Source: an uncultured Brachyspira sp.
GTDB lineage: Bacteria > Spirochaetota > Brachyspiria > Brachyspirales > Brachyspiraceae
Assembly (NCBI RefSeq): GCF_949287625.1
Contig: NZ_CASEGO010000005.1
Coordinates: 38,708 to 102,707, forward strand
Direction: 5' to 3'
Length of the DNA: 64,000 nt
In this document: positions 1 through 7,484 of the stretch, one piece after another
How positions within the stretch are numbered: the first letter of the stretch is position 1
Layout: each line of letters starts with the position of its first letter
The notes under the pieces: generated by a model
Seen by the model: only the letters and a program-made list of their open reading frames with translations
What the model was told of the DNA's origin: nothing
Databases searched by the model: none
Made by a program: the position numbers and the translations under genes

Positions 1-2
1 AA

Positions 3-443
3 AATGGAGGTCATTCATATATAGCAGGCGGACTTGGTGCAAATATAGGTTTTACGGCTTCTATAGCTGTAATTGTGTTTATAGTTTATATTTTTGCGGG
101 TATAAGAAAGAAAGGTATTATAAGGTATTGGACATCTTTAGTGCCTAAAGGTCTTCCTATACCGCTAATACCTATAATATGGGTATTAGAGTTTATTACA
201 TTATTTAACAGGGCTTTTGCTCTTGCTATACGTCTTTTTGCAAACATTACAGGCGGACACATAATGATGATAGTAATACCGTACTTAATTATTATGTCTG
301 GAACTTTACTTGTTTCGCCTTTTGCAGTGTTGTTTTTGGCATTTATATATGTACTTGAGATGTTTGTAGCGGTTTTACAAGCTTATATATTCTCATTATT
401 ATCAGCAGTTTATATTGGAATTGCTATTAGTGATGAGCATTAA
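3..443 (+). CDS. atpB: ATP synthase F0 subunit a, C-terminal part
   Basis: This reading frame is open from the left edge, so the gene begins outside the window; only the last 146 codons are visible. Subunit a forms the ion half-channels next to the c-ring in the inner membrane. The hydrophobic sequence contains AIRLFANITGGH, whose Arg (codon 231-233) corresponds to the essential Arg210 of E. coli subunit a, and ends in a further membrane hairpin. It is followed at 54 bp by atpE, matching the usual a-c-b order. A methionine at 75 is internal to the protein and should not be taken as the start. Confidence 0.93.
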   Translation, partial: NGGHSYIAGGLGANIGFTASIAVIVFIVYIFAGIRKKGIIRYWTSLVPKGLPIPLIPIIWVLEFITLFNRAFALAIRLFANITGGHIMMIVIPYLIIMSGTLLVSPFAVLFLAFIYVLEMFVAVLQAYIFSLLSAVYIGIAISDEH

Positions 444-497
444 AAAAATAAATAATTTAAATAATTATAATCTTATAATAAAAGGAGAATAAAAAAA

Positions 498-719
498 ATG
501 GAACTTTCTATATTAGGAGCAGCAATTGGAGCAGGTCTTGCAGCCATAGGAGTTGGAATAGGAATAGGTTTTATAGGTTCTAGAGCAGTTGAAGGTGTTG
601 CCAGACAGCCTGAAGTTTCTGGAAAGATACAAGCTGTTATGCTTATAGCAGCAGCATTAATAGAAGGGGTAGGTTTATTTGCTTTAGTTATTTGTATTCT
701 TGCATTATTTACAAAATAA
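498..719 (+). CDS. atpE: ATP synthase F0 subunit c
   Basis: A 73-residue, two-helix hairpin protein, the normal length for the c-ring subunit. The polar loop reads VARQPEV and the ion-binding carboxylate is the Glu in AALIEGVGLF of helix 2. Aligned on the ARQP loop with sodium-type c subunits such as Ilyobacter, the Gln of helix 1 is Ile here and the Ser-Thr after the Glu are Gly-Val. The sodium ligands are therefore missing and proton coupling is inferred. An AGGAG at 483-487 precedes the ATG at good spacing. It lies in the atp operon between atpB and atpF. Confidence 0.95.
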   Translation: MELSILGAAIGAGLAAIGVGIGIGFIGSRAVEGVARQPEVSGKIQAVMLIAAALIEGVGLFALVICILALFTK

Positions 720-746
720 TTAAAAAAAATATTTGGAGGTATATGT

Positions 747-1247
747 ATGGCACTTTTAAAAATAGATCCAGGTATTATTATTTGGACTTGGATCACATTT
801 TTACTAGTTCTTGCTATATTAGGTGCTTCTACTTGGAAAATAATTTTGAAAGGCTTGAATGCACGTGCTGATAAAATACAGGAAGATTTGGAAGAAGCAG
901 AAAAAACTAGAGAAAATGCTAAAAAATCTTTGGCAGCATACAGAGAGCAGATTGATAATGCTAAAGCTGAAGCCAGTGCTATTATAGAAAATGCAAGGGT
1001 TGAAGCTAATAGAATTAGAGATAAAATTATTAATAATGCTAGAGAAGAAGCAGAAGTTAATAAAAACAAAATTATGTCTGAAATAGACAGGTCTAAAGAA
1101 GAGGCTATGAATAGTGTGAAAAAACAGGCACTTGATATTGCTGTTGTTATGGCAGAAACTATTCTTAAAAGAAATATAAATAAAGAAGATAATCAGGCTA
1201 TAATTAATGAGTTTATTAATAATGCAGGAAAAGAAAACAATAAATAA
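747..1247 (+). CDS. atpF: ATP synthase F0 subunit b
   Basis: A 166-residue protein with one N-terminal membrane helix (about residues 9-30, IIIWTWITFLLVLAILGAST) followed by a long charged helix rich in Glu, Lys and Ala (about 35-150), the pattern of the peripheral stalk b subunit. GGAGGT at 735-740 sits just before the ATG. Only one b gene is present, in contrast to the doubled delta genes that follow; no b' partner is seen in the window. Subunit b links F0 to the delta subunit on top of F1. Confidence 0.94.
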   Translation: MALLKIDPGIIIWTWITFLLVLAILGASTWKIILKGLNARADKIQEDLEEAEKTRENAKKSLAAYREQIDNAKAEASAIIENARVEANRIRDKIINNAREEAEVNKNKIMSEIDRSKEEAMNSVKKQALDIAVVMAETILKRNINKEDNQAIINEFINNAGKENNK

Positions 1248-1285
1248 TAAACTTATAAAAAGCGTAAGTGTTTAGGAAGTGATAT

Positions 1286-1834
1286 ATGAGAGAAAGTGAA
1301 AAATTGGAAATACTAAAGCCTACAGCTAATGCCATATTTGACATAGCTAGAGAGCTTGGAATGATAAGAGAAATATATAATGAACTTACAGAATGTTCTA
1401 AATTATTTCAGGATATTGATATAAAGAATTATTTTTTTGATAAATTTATTTCTAAAAAAGACAAAAAAGAATTAATAGATAGAAGATTAAAACCTTTGCT
1501 TTCTAAAGAAACTTATGCTTTTGTTTCTATATTGGCAGAACATGACAGTATAGATGTACTGCCTGATATAGTGAATTTATATAAAAATATAGCAGATGAT
1601 TATAATAATATAGTGAGAGTGCGTATTATTACAGCTTCTTCTATTGATGATAAAACAGTAGAAGATATTATTCAGACAGTGAAATGTTTTTCCAGTAATG
1701 AAATATCTTATGAAACAGAAATTGATGAGAGTATTATAGGCGGTATAATAGTATATATTGGTTCTACAGTTTATGATTATAGTATAAAAAATCAGATAGA
1801 TTTATTGCAAAGTAAATTTACACGCGGTAATTAA
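1286..1834 (+). CDS. atpH: ATP synthase F1 delta subunit, first copy
   Basis: A 182-residue delta/OSCP-family protein. The N-terminal half is an all-helical domain and the C-terminal part carries the family signature DESIIGGIIVYIGSTVYDYS followed by a helix. AGGAAG at 1274-1279 precedes the ATG. Delta joins the b stalk to the N-termini of the alpha subunits. A second, clearly related delta-like gene starts 31 bp downstream. The N-terminus here lacks the usual 'YAKAL(F)' signature (it reads TANAIFDIARELG), so this copy is slightly the more diverged at that end. Confidence 0.85.
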   Translation: MRESEKLEILKPTANAIFDIARELGMIREIYNELTECSKLFQDIDIKNYFFDKFISKKDKKELIDRRLKPLLSKETYAFVSILAEHDSIDVLPDIVNLYKNIADDYNNIVRVRIITASSIDDKTVEDIIQTVKCFSSNEISYETEIDESIIGGIIVYIGSTVYDYSIKNQIDLLQSKFTRGN

Positions 1835-1865
1835 TTAATCTTAAATATTGTAGGAGATTATGCTT

Positions 1866-2507
1866 ATGGAGTCCATTGCTGACAGCATTTTAAAAGACTT
1901 AAAAAAAGAGGTGCTGAAAGAAAGCACAAAAGAAAAAGTTAGCAGATTCACGCGTATAACAAAAAATGAATCCAGTGCTAAAAATTATGCTAAGGCAATG
2001 TTTGATGTAGCCTCTGATGCTGGAAAAATAGAAGTGATTAAAAGTGATTTGGATATTGTTTATTCCTCTTTGCTTGTTGATAAAGATACATATGATTTTT
2101 TCAAATCTAGTTTTATAGACGGCAATTTGAGAATGAGTATTTTAAAAAAGGTATATGCAGGTAAAATATCAGAAGAGACTTTTAATCTTATTGCTATATT
2201 AATAGAAAGAGATTTGATTCATACTTTATTTGCTATAATAGTAGAGTATGAAAACTTATGTAATGAATATTATAATATAGCAGTGGCTAGAATTATAACA
2301 GCATCTGATATAAATAATATAGATGATATAGAAAAATTAAAAAAATGTATTAGAAATATGATTAAGGACAGAGATGTTCATTTTATATTTCATACAGATG
2401 AAAATATTATAGGCGGTATTGTAATAGAGATAGAAGATATTGTTTATGATTACAGTATAAGAAGAGTACTTACAGGATTAAAAACTTCTATTTCTGATGA
2501 TAATTGA
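1866..2507 (+). CDS. atpH: ATP synthase F1 delta subunit, second copy
   Basis: A 213-residue delta/OSCP-family protein. A charged leader of about 35 residues (KKEVLKESTKEKVSRF) precedes the family N-terminal signature KNYAKAMFDVASDAG, and the C-terminus has DENIIGGIVIEIEDIVYDYS, the same signature as the gene before it. AGGAG at 1852-1856 is 9 bp before ATG 1866; an in-frame ATG at 1860 is too close to it. Both copies look intact and under normal coding constraint. Two delta genes in one operon is unusual, since one delta per F1 is standard. They may form alternative stalks or one may serve another role; this is not decided by the sequence. Confidence 0.85.
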   Translation: MESIADSILKDLKKEVLKESTKEKVSRFTRITKNESSAKNYAKAMFDVASDAGKIEVIKSDLDIVYSSLLVDKDTYDFFKSSFIDGNLRMSILKKVYAGKISEETFNLIAILIERDLIHTLFAIIVEYENLCNEYYNIAVARIITASDINNIDDIEKLKKCIRNMIKDRDVHFIFHTDENIIGGIVIEIEDIVYDYSIRRVLTGLKTSISDDN

Positions 2508-2534
2508 TTATATTTTACATTTGGGGAATTGATT

Positions 2535-4034
2535 ATGAATATAAAAGCTAGTGAAATTGCAGCAGTTCTTAAAGAAGAGATTAAGAATTATAAAGCTGAT
2601 TTTACTCCGAATGAAGTAGGGGTAGTTGTAGAGGTAGGAGACGGTATTGCAAGAGTAATTGGACTTCCGTATGTTATGGCTAATGAGATGATACTTTTTG
2701 AAAGCGGTGCGGTAGGACTTGCTTTTAACTTGGAAGAGGAAACTATTGGTGCTATAGTTTTGGGCGATTATTACGGTATTAAAGAGGGAAGTAAAGTCAG
2801 CAGACTTAAAAGAATATTAGAAGTTCCAGTAGGGGAGGCTCTTTTAGGAAGAGTTGTTAATCCTTTGGGTGTACCTATAGACGGGCATGGCGAAATTACT
2901 ACTGATAAAAGAAGAGTAATAGAATTTCCAGCTCCAGGTATTGCTGACAGGCAGGCGGTAAAACAGCCGCTTCAAACTGGTATTAAAGCTATTGACTCTA
3001 TGACTCCAGTTGGAAGAGGTCAAAGACAGCTTATTATCGGCGACAGAGGTACTGGTAAAACTTCTATTGCTCTTGATGCTATAATCAATCAAAAAGGCAC
3101 TGGAGTAATATGTGTATATGTAGCTATAGGACAAAAGGCTTCTACTGTTGCTGGTGTTGTTGATACATTAAGACAGCATGGGGCATTAGACTATACTATA
3201 GTAGTTGCGGCTACTGCAGCTGATTCTGCTCCGCTTCTTTATATAGCTCCTTATGCAGGCTGTGCTATGGCTGAATACTTTATGTATGAACAGAAAAAAG
3301 ATACTTTAATAATATATGATGACTTAACTAAACAGGCTAATGCTTACAGACAGATATCATTACTTCTTAGAAGACCTCCAGGAAGAGAGGCTTTCCCAGG
3401 GGACGTTTTCTATTTGCATTCAAGACTTCTTGAAAGAGCAGCTAAACTTAGCGATGAATTAGGAGGAGGTTCTTTAACAGCACTTCCTATCATAGAAACT
3501 CAGGATAATGAGGTATCAGCTTATATTCCTACTAACGTTATTTCTATTACTGATGGGCAGATATATTTGCTTACTAGCTTATTTATGAGCGGTGTACGTC
3601 CTGCTATAGATGTTGGTATATCTGTTTCTCGTGTAGGCGGTAATGCTCAGACTAAGGCTATGAAAAAAGTTGCTGGTACTTTAAGACTTGACCTTGCTTC
3701 TTACAGATCTTTGGAGGCTTTCTCTCAGCTTGGTATTGGGCTTGATAAGGCTACTTTGGCACAGTTAGACAGAGGTGCTAAAATGGTTGAATTATTAAAG
3801 CAGAAACAATACAGCCCTATACCTTTTGAAGAGCAGGTTGTTGTTATATTCGCTGCTACAAAAGGTTTTTTGGATAATATTGAAGTTGACAGAGTTCATG
3901 AGTTTGAATGGAGATTATTACAGTATATTAAAGCTGATAAGCCTAGTGTACTTGATAATATCAGAGAGAAAAAAGATATAGAAGATATGGACGGTCTTTA
4001 TAAAGTTATAGAAGAGTTTAAGTCTAAGTTCTAA
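2535..4034 (+). CDS. atpA: ATP synthase F1 alpha subunit
   Basis: A 499-residue alpha subunit of F1, the non-catalytic nucleotide-binding partner of beta. It has the N-terminal beta-barrel, the P-loop GDRGTGKTS (about residue 170), the PGREAFPGDVFYLHSRLLERAAK segment around residue 280 and the SVSRVGGNAQ motif near residue 365 typical of alpha. A GGGG at 2523-2526 suits ATG 2535; an in-frame TTG at 2529 is less likely. The next gene begins 3 bp after its stop. The length is normal and nothing is missing. Confidence 0.97.
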   Translation: MNIKASEIAAVLKEEIKNYKADFTPNEVGVVVEVGDGIARVIGLPYVMANEMILFESGAVGLAFNLEEETIGAIVLGDYYGIKEGSKVSRLKRILEVPVGEALLGRVVNPLGVPIDGHGEITTDKRRVIEFPAPGIADRQAVKQPLQTGIKAIDSMTPVGRGQRQLIIGDRGTGKTSIALDAIINQKGTGVICVYVAIGQKASTVAGVVDTLRQHGALDYTIVVAATAADSAPLLYIAPYAGCAMAEYFMYEQKKDTLIIYDDLTKQANAYRQISLLLRRPPGREAFPGDVFYLHSRLLERAAKLSDELGGGSLTALPIIETQDNEVSAYIPTNVISITDGQIYLLTSLFMSGVRPAIDVGISVSRVGGNAQTKAMKKVAGTLRLDLASYRSLEAFSQLGIGLDKATLAQLDRGAKMVELLKQKQYSPIPFEEQVVVIFAATKGFLDNIEVDRVHEFEWRLLQYIKADKPSVLDNIREKKDIEDMDGLYKVIEEFKSKF

Positions 4035-4037
4035 TTT

Positions 4038-4895
4038 ATGAGTAAAATTTGTTTTTTAATAGCGGCACATAAAAATCAAGGTCAATTATTAAGATTAATT
4101 AATCATCTTAAAAAAGATTTTGATATTTATGTGCATATTGATAAAAAAAGCAAACTAAATTTAAAAAATTTTGATAATGTAAAATTTTATAAAAAATATA
4201 AAGTTTATCATGCTGAAGTAAGTCAAATTATTTCTACATTATTTTTGATAAATGAGGCTTATAAAAATAATTATGACAGATATATTTTTATAAGCGGACA
4301 GGATTTACCTTTAAAAAATAATAATTATATACAAAATTTTTTTGATAATAATTTATATAATGAATATATCTCTTATTATCAAGTTAATAGTGTAGAATCA
4401 GGTGAAATTTTTGATATTCAAAATTTTAGTAGGGTAAGAAATTATAATTTTGAAGGACTTACAAGAAAAATTTTGCATAGCTCTATAAGATATTTTATAT
4501 CTAATTTGAATGTAACAAAAAAGAAAATTAAATATGATATATATTACGGTTCTTCATGGTGGAATTTAACTAATAATGCAATTGAATATATATTGAATTA
4601 TTTAAATAAATATAAACATTTTATGAATCAATTTAAAAATGTTTGGGGAAGTGATGAATATTTTTTTCAATCTATATTATTAAACAGCGAATTTAAAAAC
4701 AAGTGCGTAAATAATAATTTAAGATATATAGATTGGAGTGGTCAGAAAGGCTCCTCTCCAAAAACATTTACTATCAAAGATTATAATGATATAAAGAATA
4801 ATATTAATGATAATTTATTTGCACGCAAGTTTGATGAAAATATTGATAATGATATAATAGATAAATTATATAAAGATTTAGAAAATTCTAATTAA
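4038..4895 (+). CDS. Core-2/I-branching (GT14-type) glycosyltransferase inside the atp operon
   Basis: A 285-residue protein that resembles the Branch/GT14 family of N-acetylglucosaminyl- or xylosyl-transferases. Visible signatures are CFLIAAHKNQ at the start, IDKKS, the SGQDLPLK motif (around residue 92), GSSWWNLT, GSDEYFFQ, RYIDW and a final LFARKFD. No signal peptide is seen, so a cytoplasmic sugar transferase acting on lipopolysaccharide-like glycan or protein is possible; donor and acceptor are unknown. It starts 3 bp after atpA with no Shine-Dalgarno, which suggests translational coupling, and ends 15 bp before atpG. It is notably richer in Asn, Lys and Tyr than its neighbours, which hints at a later insertion into the operon. 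Confidence 0.82.
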   Translation: MSKICFLIAAHKNQGQLLRLINHLKKDFDIYVHIDKKSKLNLKNFDNVKFYKKYKVYHAEVSQIISTLFLINEAYKNNYDRYIFISGQDLPLKNNNYIQNFFDNNLYNEYISYYQVNSVESGEIFDIQNFSRVRNYNFEGLTRKILHSSIRYFISNLNVTKKKIKYDIYYGSSWWNLTNNAIEYILNYLNKYKHFMNQFKNVWGSDEYFFQSILLNSEFKNKCVNNNLRYIDWSGQKGSSPKTFTIKDYNDIKNNINDNLFARKFDENIDNDIIDKLYKDLENSN

Positions 4896-4910
4896 TTTGG
4901 AGTTTTGATT

Positions 4911-5789
4911 ATGGCAGAGAAACTTAATGTATTAAAGGCAAGAATTAAAGCTGTAACAAGCACACATAAAATCACAAAGACTATGGATATGATAGCACGT
5001 TCAAGAACTGCTAAAATACTTACAGTAGAGCAGGGTATGCGTCCTTTTACTCAAAAATTAAACAGAATAGTAGAAGACCTTTCGCATTCTGATATGGATC
5101 ATGTGCATCCGCTTCTTGCTCCAAAAAAGAAGATAAAAAATATAATACTTTTTGTTGTAAGTTCTAGCAGAGGTTTATGCGGCTCTTATAATACTAAAAT
5201 TTTTGATGAGGCTATGGAGAGGATAAGACATCATCATAGACATGGCAGAGAGGTTCAGCTTCATGTACTTGGTAAAAAGGGTGAGGCATATTTTGAAAAG
5301 CAAGGTATACCAATAGCTAGAAAATATCCGCGTATAGATGAGGAATCTACTTTTGATGACTGTGCTGCAGTAGTTCAGCATTTCATGCATGAATATGCTG
5401 TGGATAATGCTTCAAGAGTTGAGGTAATATATACTAGGTATTATACAAGGGTGGTACATATACCCAAAATAAAAAGTTTAATACCTATGATACCTGATGA
5501 AGAGGATATTGAAGGTCATAAAATTAAGAAAAAACTTGATTATGTGATAGAGCCTAATATAGAAGATGTATTAAAAGAGATTGTGCCTATGGCTATAAAA
5601 ACATATTTCTATTTTATGCTTACAAGTTCATTTTTATCAGAGAATGCCGAACGCTCTATTGCTATGAGAAATGCTACTGATAATGCTGAGAGATTAATTA
5701 CTGATTTGAAAAATAAAGCCAACAGAGCTAGACAGGAACATATTACTAATGAGCTTCTTGATATTATAGGCGGTTCTGAGGCTATATAA
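4911..5789 (+). CDS. atpG: ATP synthase F1 gamma subunit
   Basis: A 292-residue gamma subunit, the rotating central shaft. The N-terminal helix (LKARIKAVTSTHKITKTMDM) and the C-terminal helix (RNATDNAERLITDLKNKANR) that form the coiled coil inside F1 are both present, with the Rossmann-like middle domain (VSSSRGLCGSYNTK) between them. GGAG at 4899-4902 sets ATG 4911 as start. A hairpin with a T-tract follows at 5813-5850, so this is the last gene of the operon; beta and epsilon genes are not downstream. Confidence 0.95.
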   Translation: MAEKLNVLKARIKAVTSTHKITKTMDMIARSRTAKILTVEQGMRPFTQKLNRIVEDLSHSDMDHVHPLLAPKKKIKNIILFVVSSSRGLCGSYNTKIFDEAMERIRHHHRHGREVQLHVLGKKGEAYFEKQGIPIARKYPRIDEESTFDDCAAVVQHFMHEYAVDNASRVEVIYTRYYTRVVHIPKIKSLIPMIPDEEDIEGHKIKKKLDYVIEPNIEDVLKEIVPMAIKTYFYFMLTSSFLSENAERSIAMRNATDNAERLITDLKNKANRARQEHITNELLDIIGGSEAI

Positions 5790-5812
5790 TTTATTTTTGA
5801 TAATATAAAATT

Positions 5813-5850
5813 AATACCATTCATTTTATGGGTGGTATTTTTTTATTTTT
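5813..5850 (+). terminator. Rho-independent terminator of the atp operon
   Basis: AATACCA at 5813-5819 pairs with TGGTATT at 5833-5839 across a 13-nt loop, followed by a run of T to 5850. It lies 24 bp after the atpG stop. Confidence 0.75.
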
Positions 5851-5875
5851 AATTCTTTAATCATTATGCTATAAT

Positions 5876-6140
5876 AGACTTGTTTCAAAAGTACTTGACA
5901 AGATTAACTTTAAAAGTATTTAATCTTAAATTATAAAATACAATTTTTTATATGTTGTATAATTTATTATTTTAGTATGTAAATATGCAGTCTTTTTGCT
6001 TCTCGCCGTAGGCGTACTTTGTATGGGTCACCACCGAGTAGGTGCCTTGCCTACGGCACGCAGAGCGGACGGCAAAAGAAGTGGGGGGTGCGGGGGCTAG
6101 TCCCCGCAATTATAAATAAAAATAGTTTTGAAACAAGTCT
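5876..6140. repeat. MITE-like element, family A (265 bp)
   Basis: The ends are inverted repeats: AGACTTGTTTCAAAAGTACTT at the left and the complement of AGACTTGTTTCAAAACTATT at the right, both bordered by TA. The inside has an AT-rich half and a GC-rich core starting GCAGTCTTTTTGCTTC with several small palindromes (GCCTACGGC, GCGGGG-CTAGT-CCCCGC). No transposase is encoded. The same ends recur at 47515-47851 and, degenerate, at 15539-16058 and 37910-37925. The whole 5790-6163 gap is this element plus the atp terminator. Confidence 0.75.
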
Positions 6141-6163
6141 ATTAATTACATACGGCGGTGTTT

Positions 6164-6928
6164 ATGAAAAGAATAAAAGTGTTAAAAACTATATTGTTAA
6201 TTTCTTTATTATCAATTATTTTTATTATATCATGCAAGAAAAAAGAAGAGGTTAGTGTAAGTATAAGCAATAATTCTGTGTATGTAAGTAATCCAGATAA
6301 TATTTATCATAAAACTTATACTAATGTTGTAAAGGTTCAGGGTAAAGTTGTTAATATGAACTCTGATTTTTCTTACAGCAATAGAAAAGAAGGAGAATAC
6401 AGCGAAGAGTATGATATATTTGAAGCTATAGAAAATCATAGCTTAAAAAGAGTAATGGAATTAATAGGAGAAGGTGAAGATATAAATCAAACTTATAGCG
6501 GTGAGAGAAAATATAGCGATTTTTTCAATGATTATTATTATCTTGACGGAGCTACTCCTTTAATGTTTGCTATATTTTATAGAGATTTGGGTATAATGAA
6601 ATATTTGCTTGATAAAGGTGCTGATCCTTATACTAAAGATGATTACCCTTACAATTGGAATGCCTTTTTATGGGCTTGTGCTGTTGGAAATGTTGATGTA
6701 ATAAAAATGATTGTAAAGTTTTATCCTGATTTAATTAATTCTAAACATGTCTATGATGAAAACGGACTTCATATGGCTGCTTTGAATAATAATACAGAGG
6801 TATTTGAATATTTAGTAAATGATTTAGGTATTGATATAAACAGCACTGATGAGGACGACAACGGCGTTTTAGATTATGCTGGAAAAGATGAGGCAATAGA
6901 AAAGTTAAGAAAATTAGGTGCCAAATAA
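6164..6928 (+). CDS. Ankyrin-repeat lipoprotein, copy 1
   Basis: A 254-residue predicted lipoprotein: a basic N-terminus, a hydrophobic segment and a lipobox ending in IISC (Cys24), then a linker and four or so ankyrin repeats from about residue 85 (GATPLMFAIFYRDLGIMKYLLDKGADP, NAFLWACAVGNVDVIKMIV, NGLHMAALNNNTEVFEYLV as the consensus-bearing pieces). It probably sits on a membrane facing the periplasm and binds a protein partner; the partner is unknown. ATG 6164 follows a weak GGCGG; GTG 6158 in frame is less likely. A paralogue with an almost identical first 190 bp starts at 7485. The promoter would have to lie in or next to the family A element immediately upstream. Confidence 0.82.
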   Translation: MKRIKVLKTILLISLLSIIFIISCKKKEEVSVSISNNSVYVSNPDNIYHKTYTNVVKVQGKVVNMNSDFSYSNRKEGEYSEEYDIFEAIENHSLKRVMELIGEGEDINQTYSGERKYSDFFNDYYYLDGATPLMFAIFYRDLGIMKYLLDKGADPYTKDDYPYNWNAFLWACAVGNVDVIKMIVKFYPDLINSKHVYDENGLHMAALNNNTEVFEYLVNDLGIDINSTDEDDNGVLDYAGKDEAIEKLRKLGAK

Positions 6929-6951
6929 TATAAATTGTGTAATACATTAAT

Positions 6952-7264
6952 ATATGCTGAAAATTTTTAATTTTGTCAACTGATGCTCTTTATATAGAAT
7001 TATCAACTTTTTTGACGCACAAAAAAGTTGCTGCCACAGGCACGCTTCGCGAAAACGCAAATACTACAACCTTATATTATTACAATACGTATTAAATGTA
7101 TAGTAATACCTGAAATTTAGGTTAAAAATGCAGTCTTTTTGGTTATCGCCAGAGGCGGGCTTCGCCTTGGTCACAAAAAGAACTAGGGGTGTGGGGGCAA
7201 AGCCGCCACAAACAATAAAATTAAAAATCTAAATTTTGACAAACTTAAAAATTTTTAGTATATA
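6952..7264. repeat. MITE-like element, family B (313 bp)
   Basis: The left end (6952-6979, ATATGCTGAAAATTTTTAAT then TTTGTCAA) and the right end (7234-7264, TTTTGACAAACTT then AAAAATTTTTAGTATAT) are imperfect inverted repeats. The core holds a hairpin CAACTTTTTTG/CAAAAAAGTTG and the GC-rich segment starting GCAGTCTTTTTGG shared with the other elements of this window. No open frame of significance is inside. Confidence 0.65.
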
Positions 7265-7346
7265 AAAAAATCTAGCATCTAGCAATGTCTAGAGCCTTAA
7301 AGCGAGATTTTTTAATTTTTTAATTAGGCAATTTTTATTAATAATC

Positions 7347-7411
7347 AATAAAAAATTGTGAGCGTCTGGCAAGTTCACTTGACAGACTTAATTAGCGAAC
7401 AATTTTTTATT
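7347..7411 (+). repeat. Covarying hairpin repeat, copy 1
   Basis: The outer stem AATAAAAAATTGT (7347-7359) pairs with ACAATTTTTTATT (7399-7411). Inside it come a G-A/G-A tandem mismatch, a GC/GC pair step, then an inner stem GTCTGGCAAG / CTTGACAGAC closing a TTCA loop, and a 7-nt bulge TTAATTA on the 3' side. Three more copies (12976, 28777, 28856) keep this layout with different but still pairing stem bases. It lies 73 bp upstream of the ankyrin lipoprotein at 7485, in the same orientation. Confidence 0.75.
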
Positions 7412-7484
7412 AATAATAATAGAAAATAATTTGTTTTTATTGTATAATATATCACAAATTATTAATTACTATACGGCGGTGTTT

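Noticed and set aside
1866..2507. Second delta-subunit gene as a decayed duplicate
   Set aside because: The frame is intact, has a good Shine-Dalgarno and retains both family signatures, so it is treated as a real gene.
6019..6255. A 78-codon open frame overlapping the family A element and the first ankyrin lipoprotein
   Set aside because: It crosses the element's right end and the start of a well-supported gene in another frame.
7347..7411. Hairpin copies as a known self-cleaving ribozyme
   Set aside because: The conserved cores of hammerhead (CTGANGA, GAAA) or twister ribozymes are not present.
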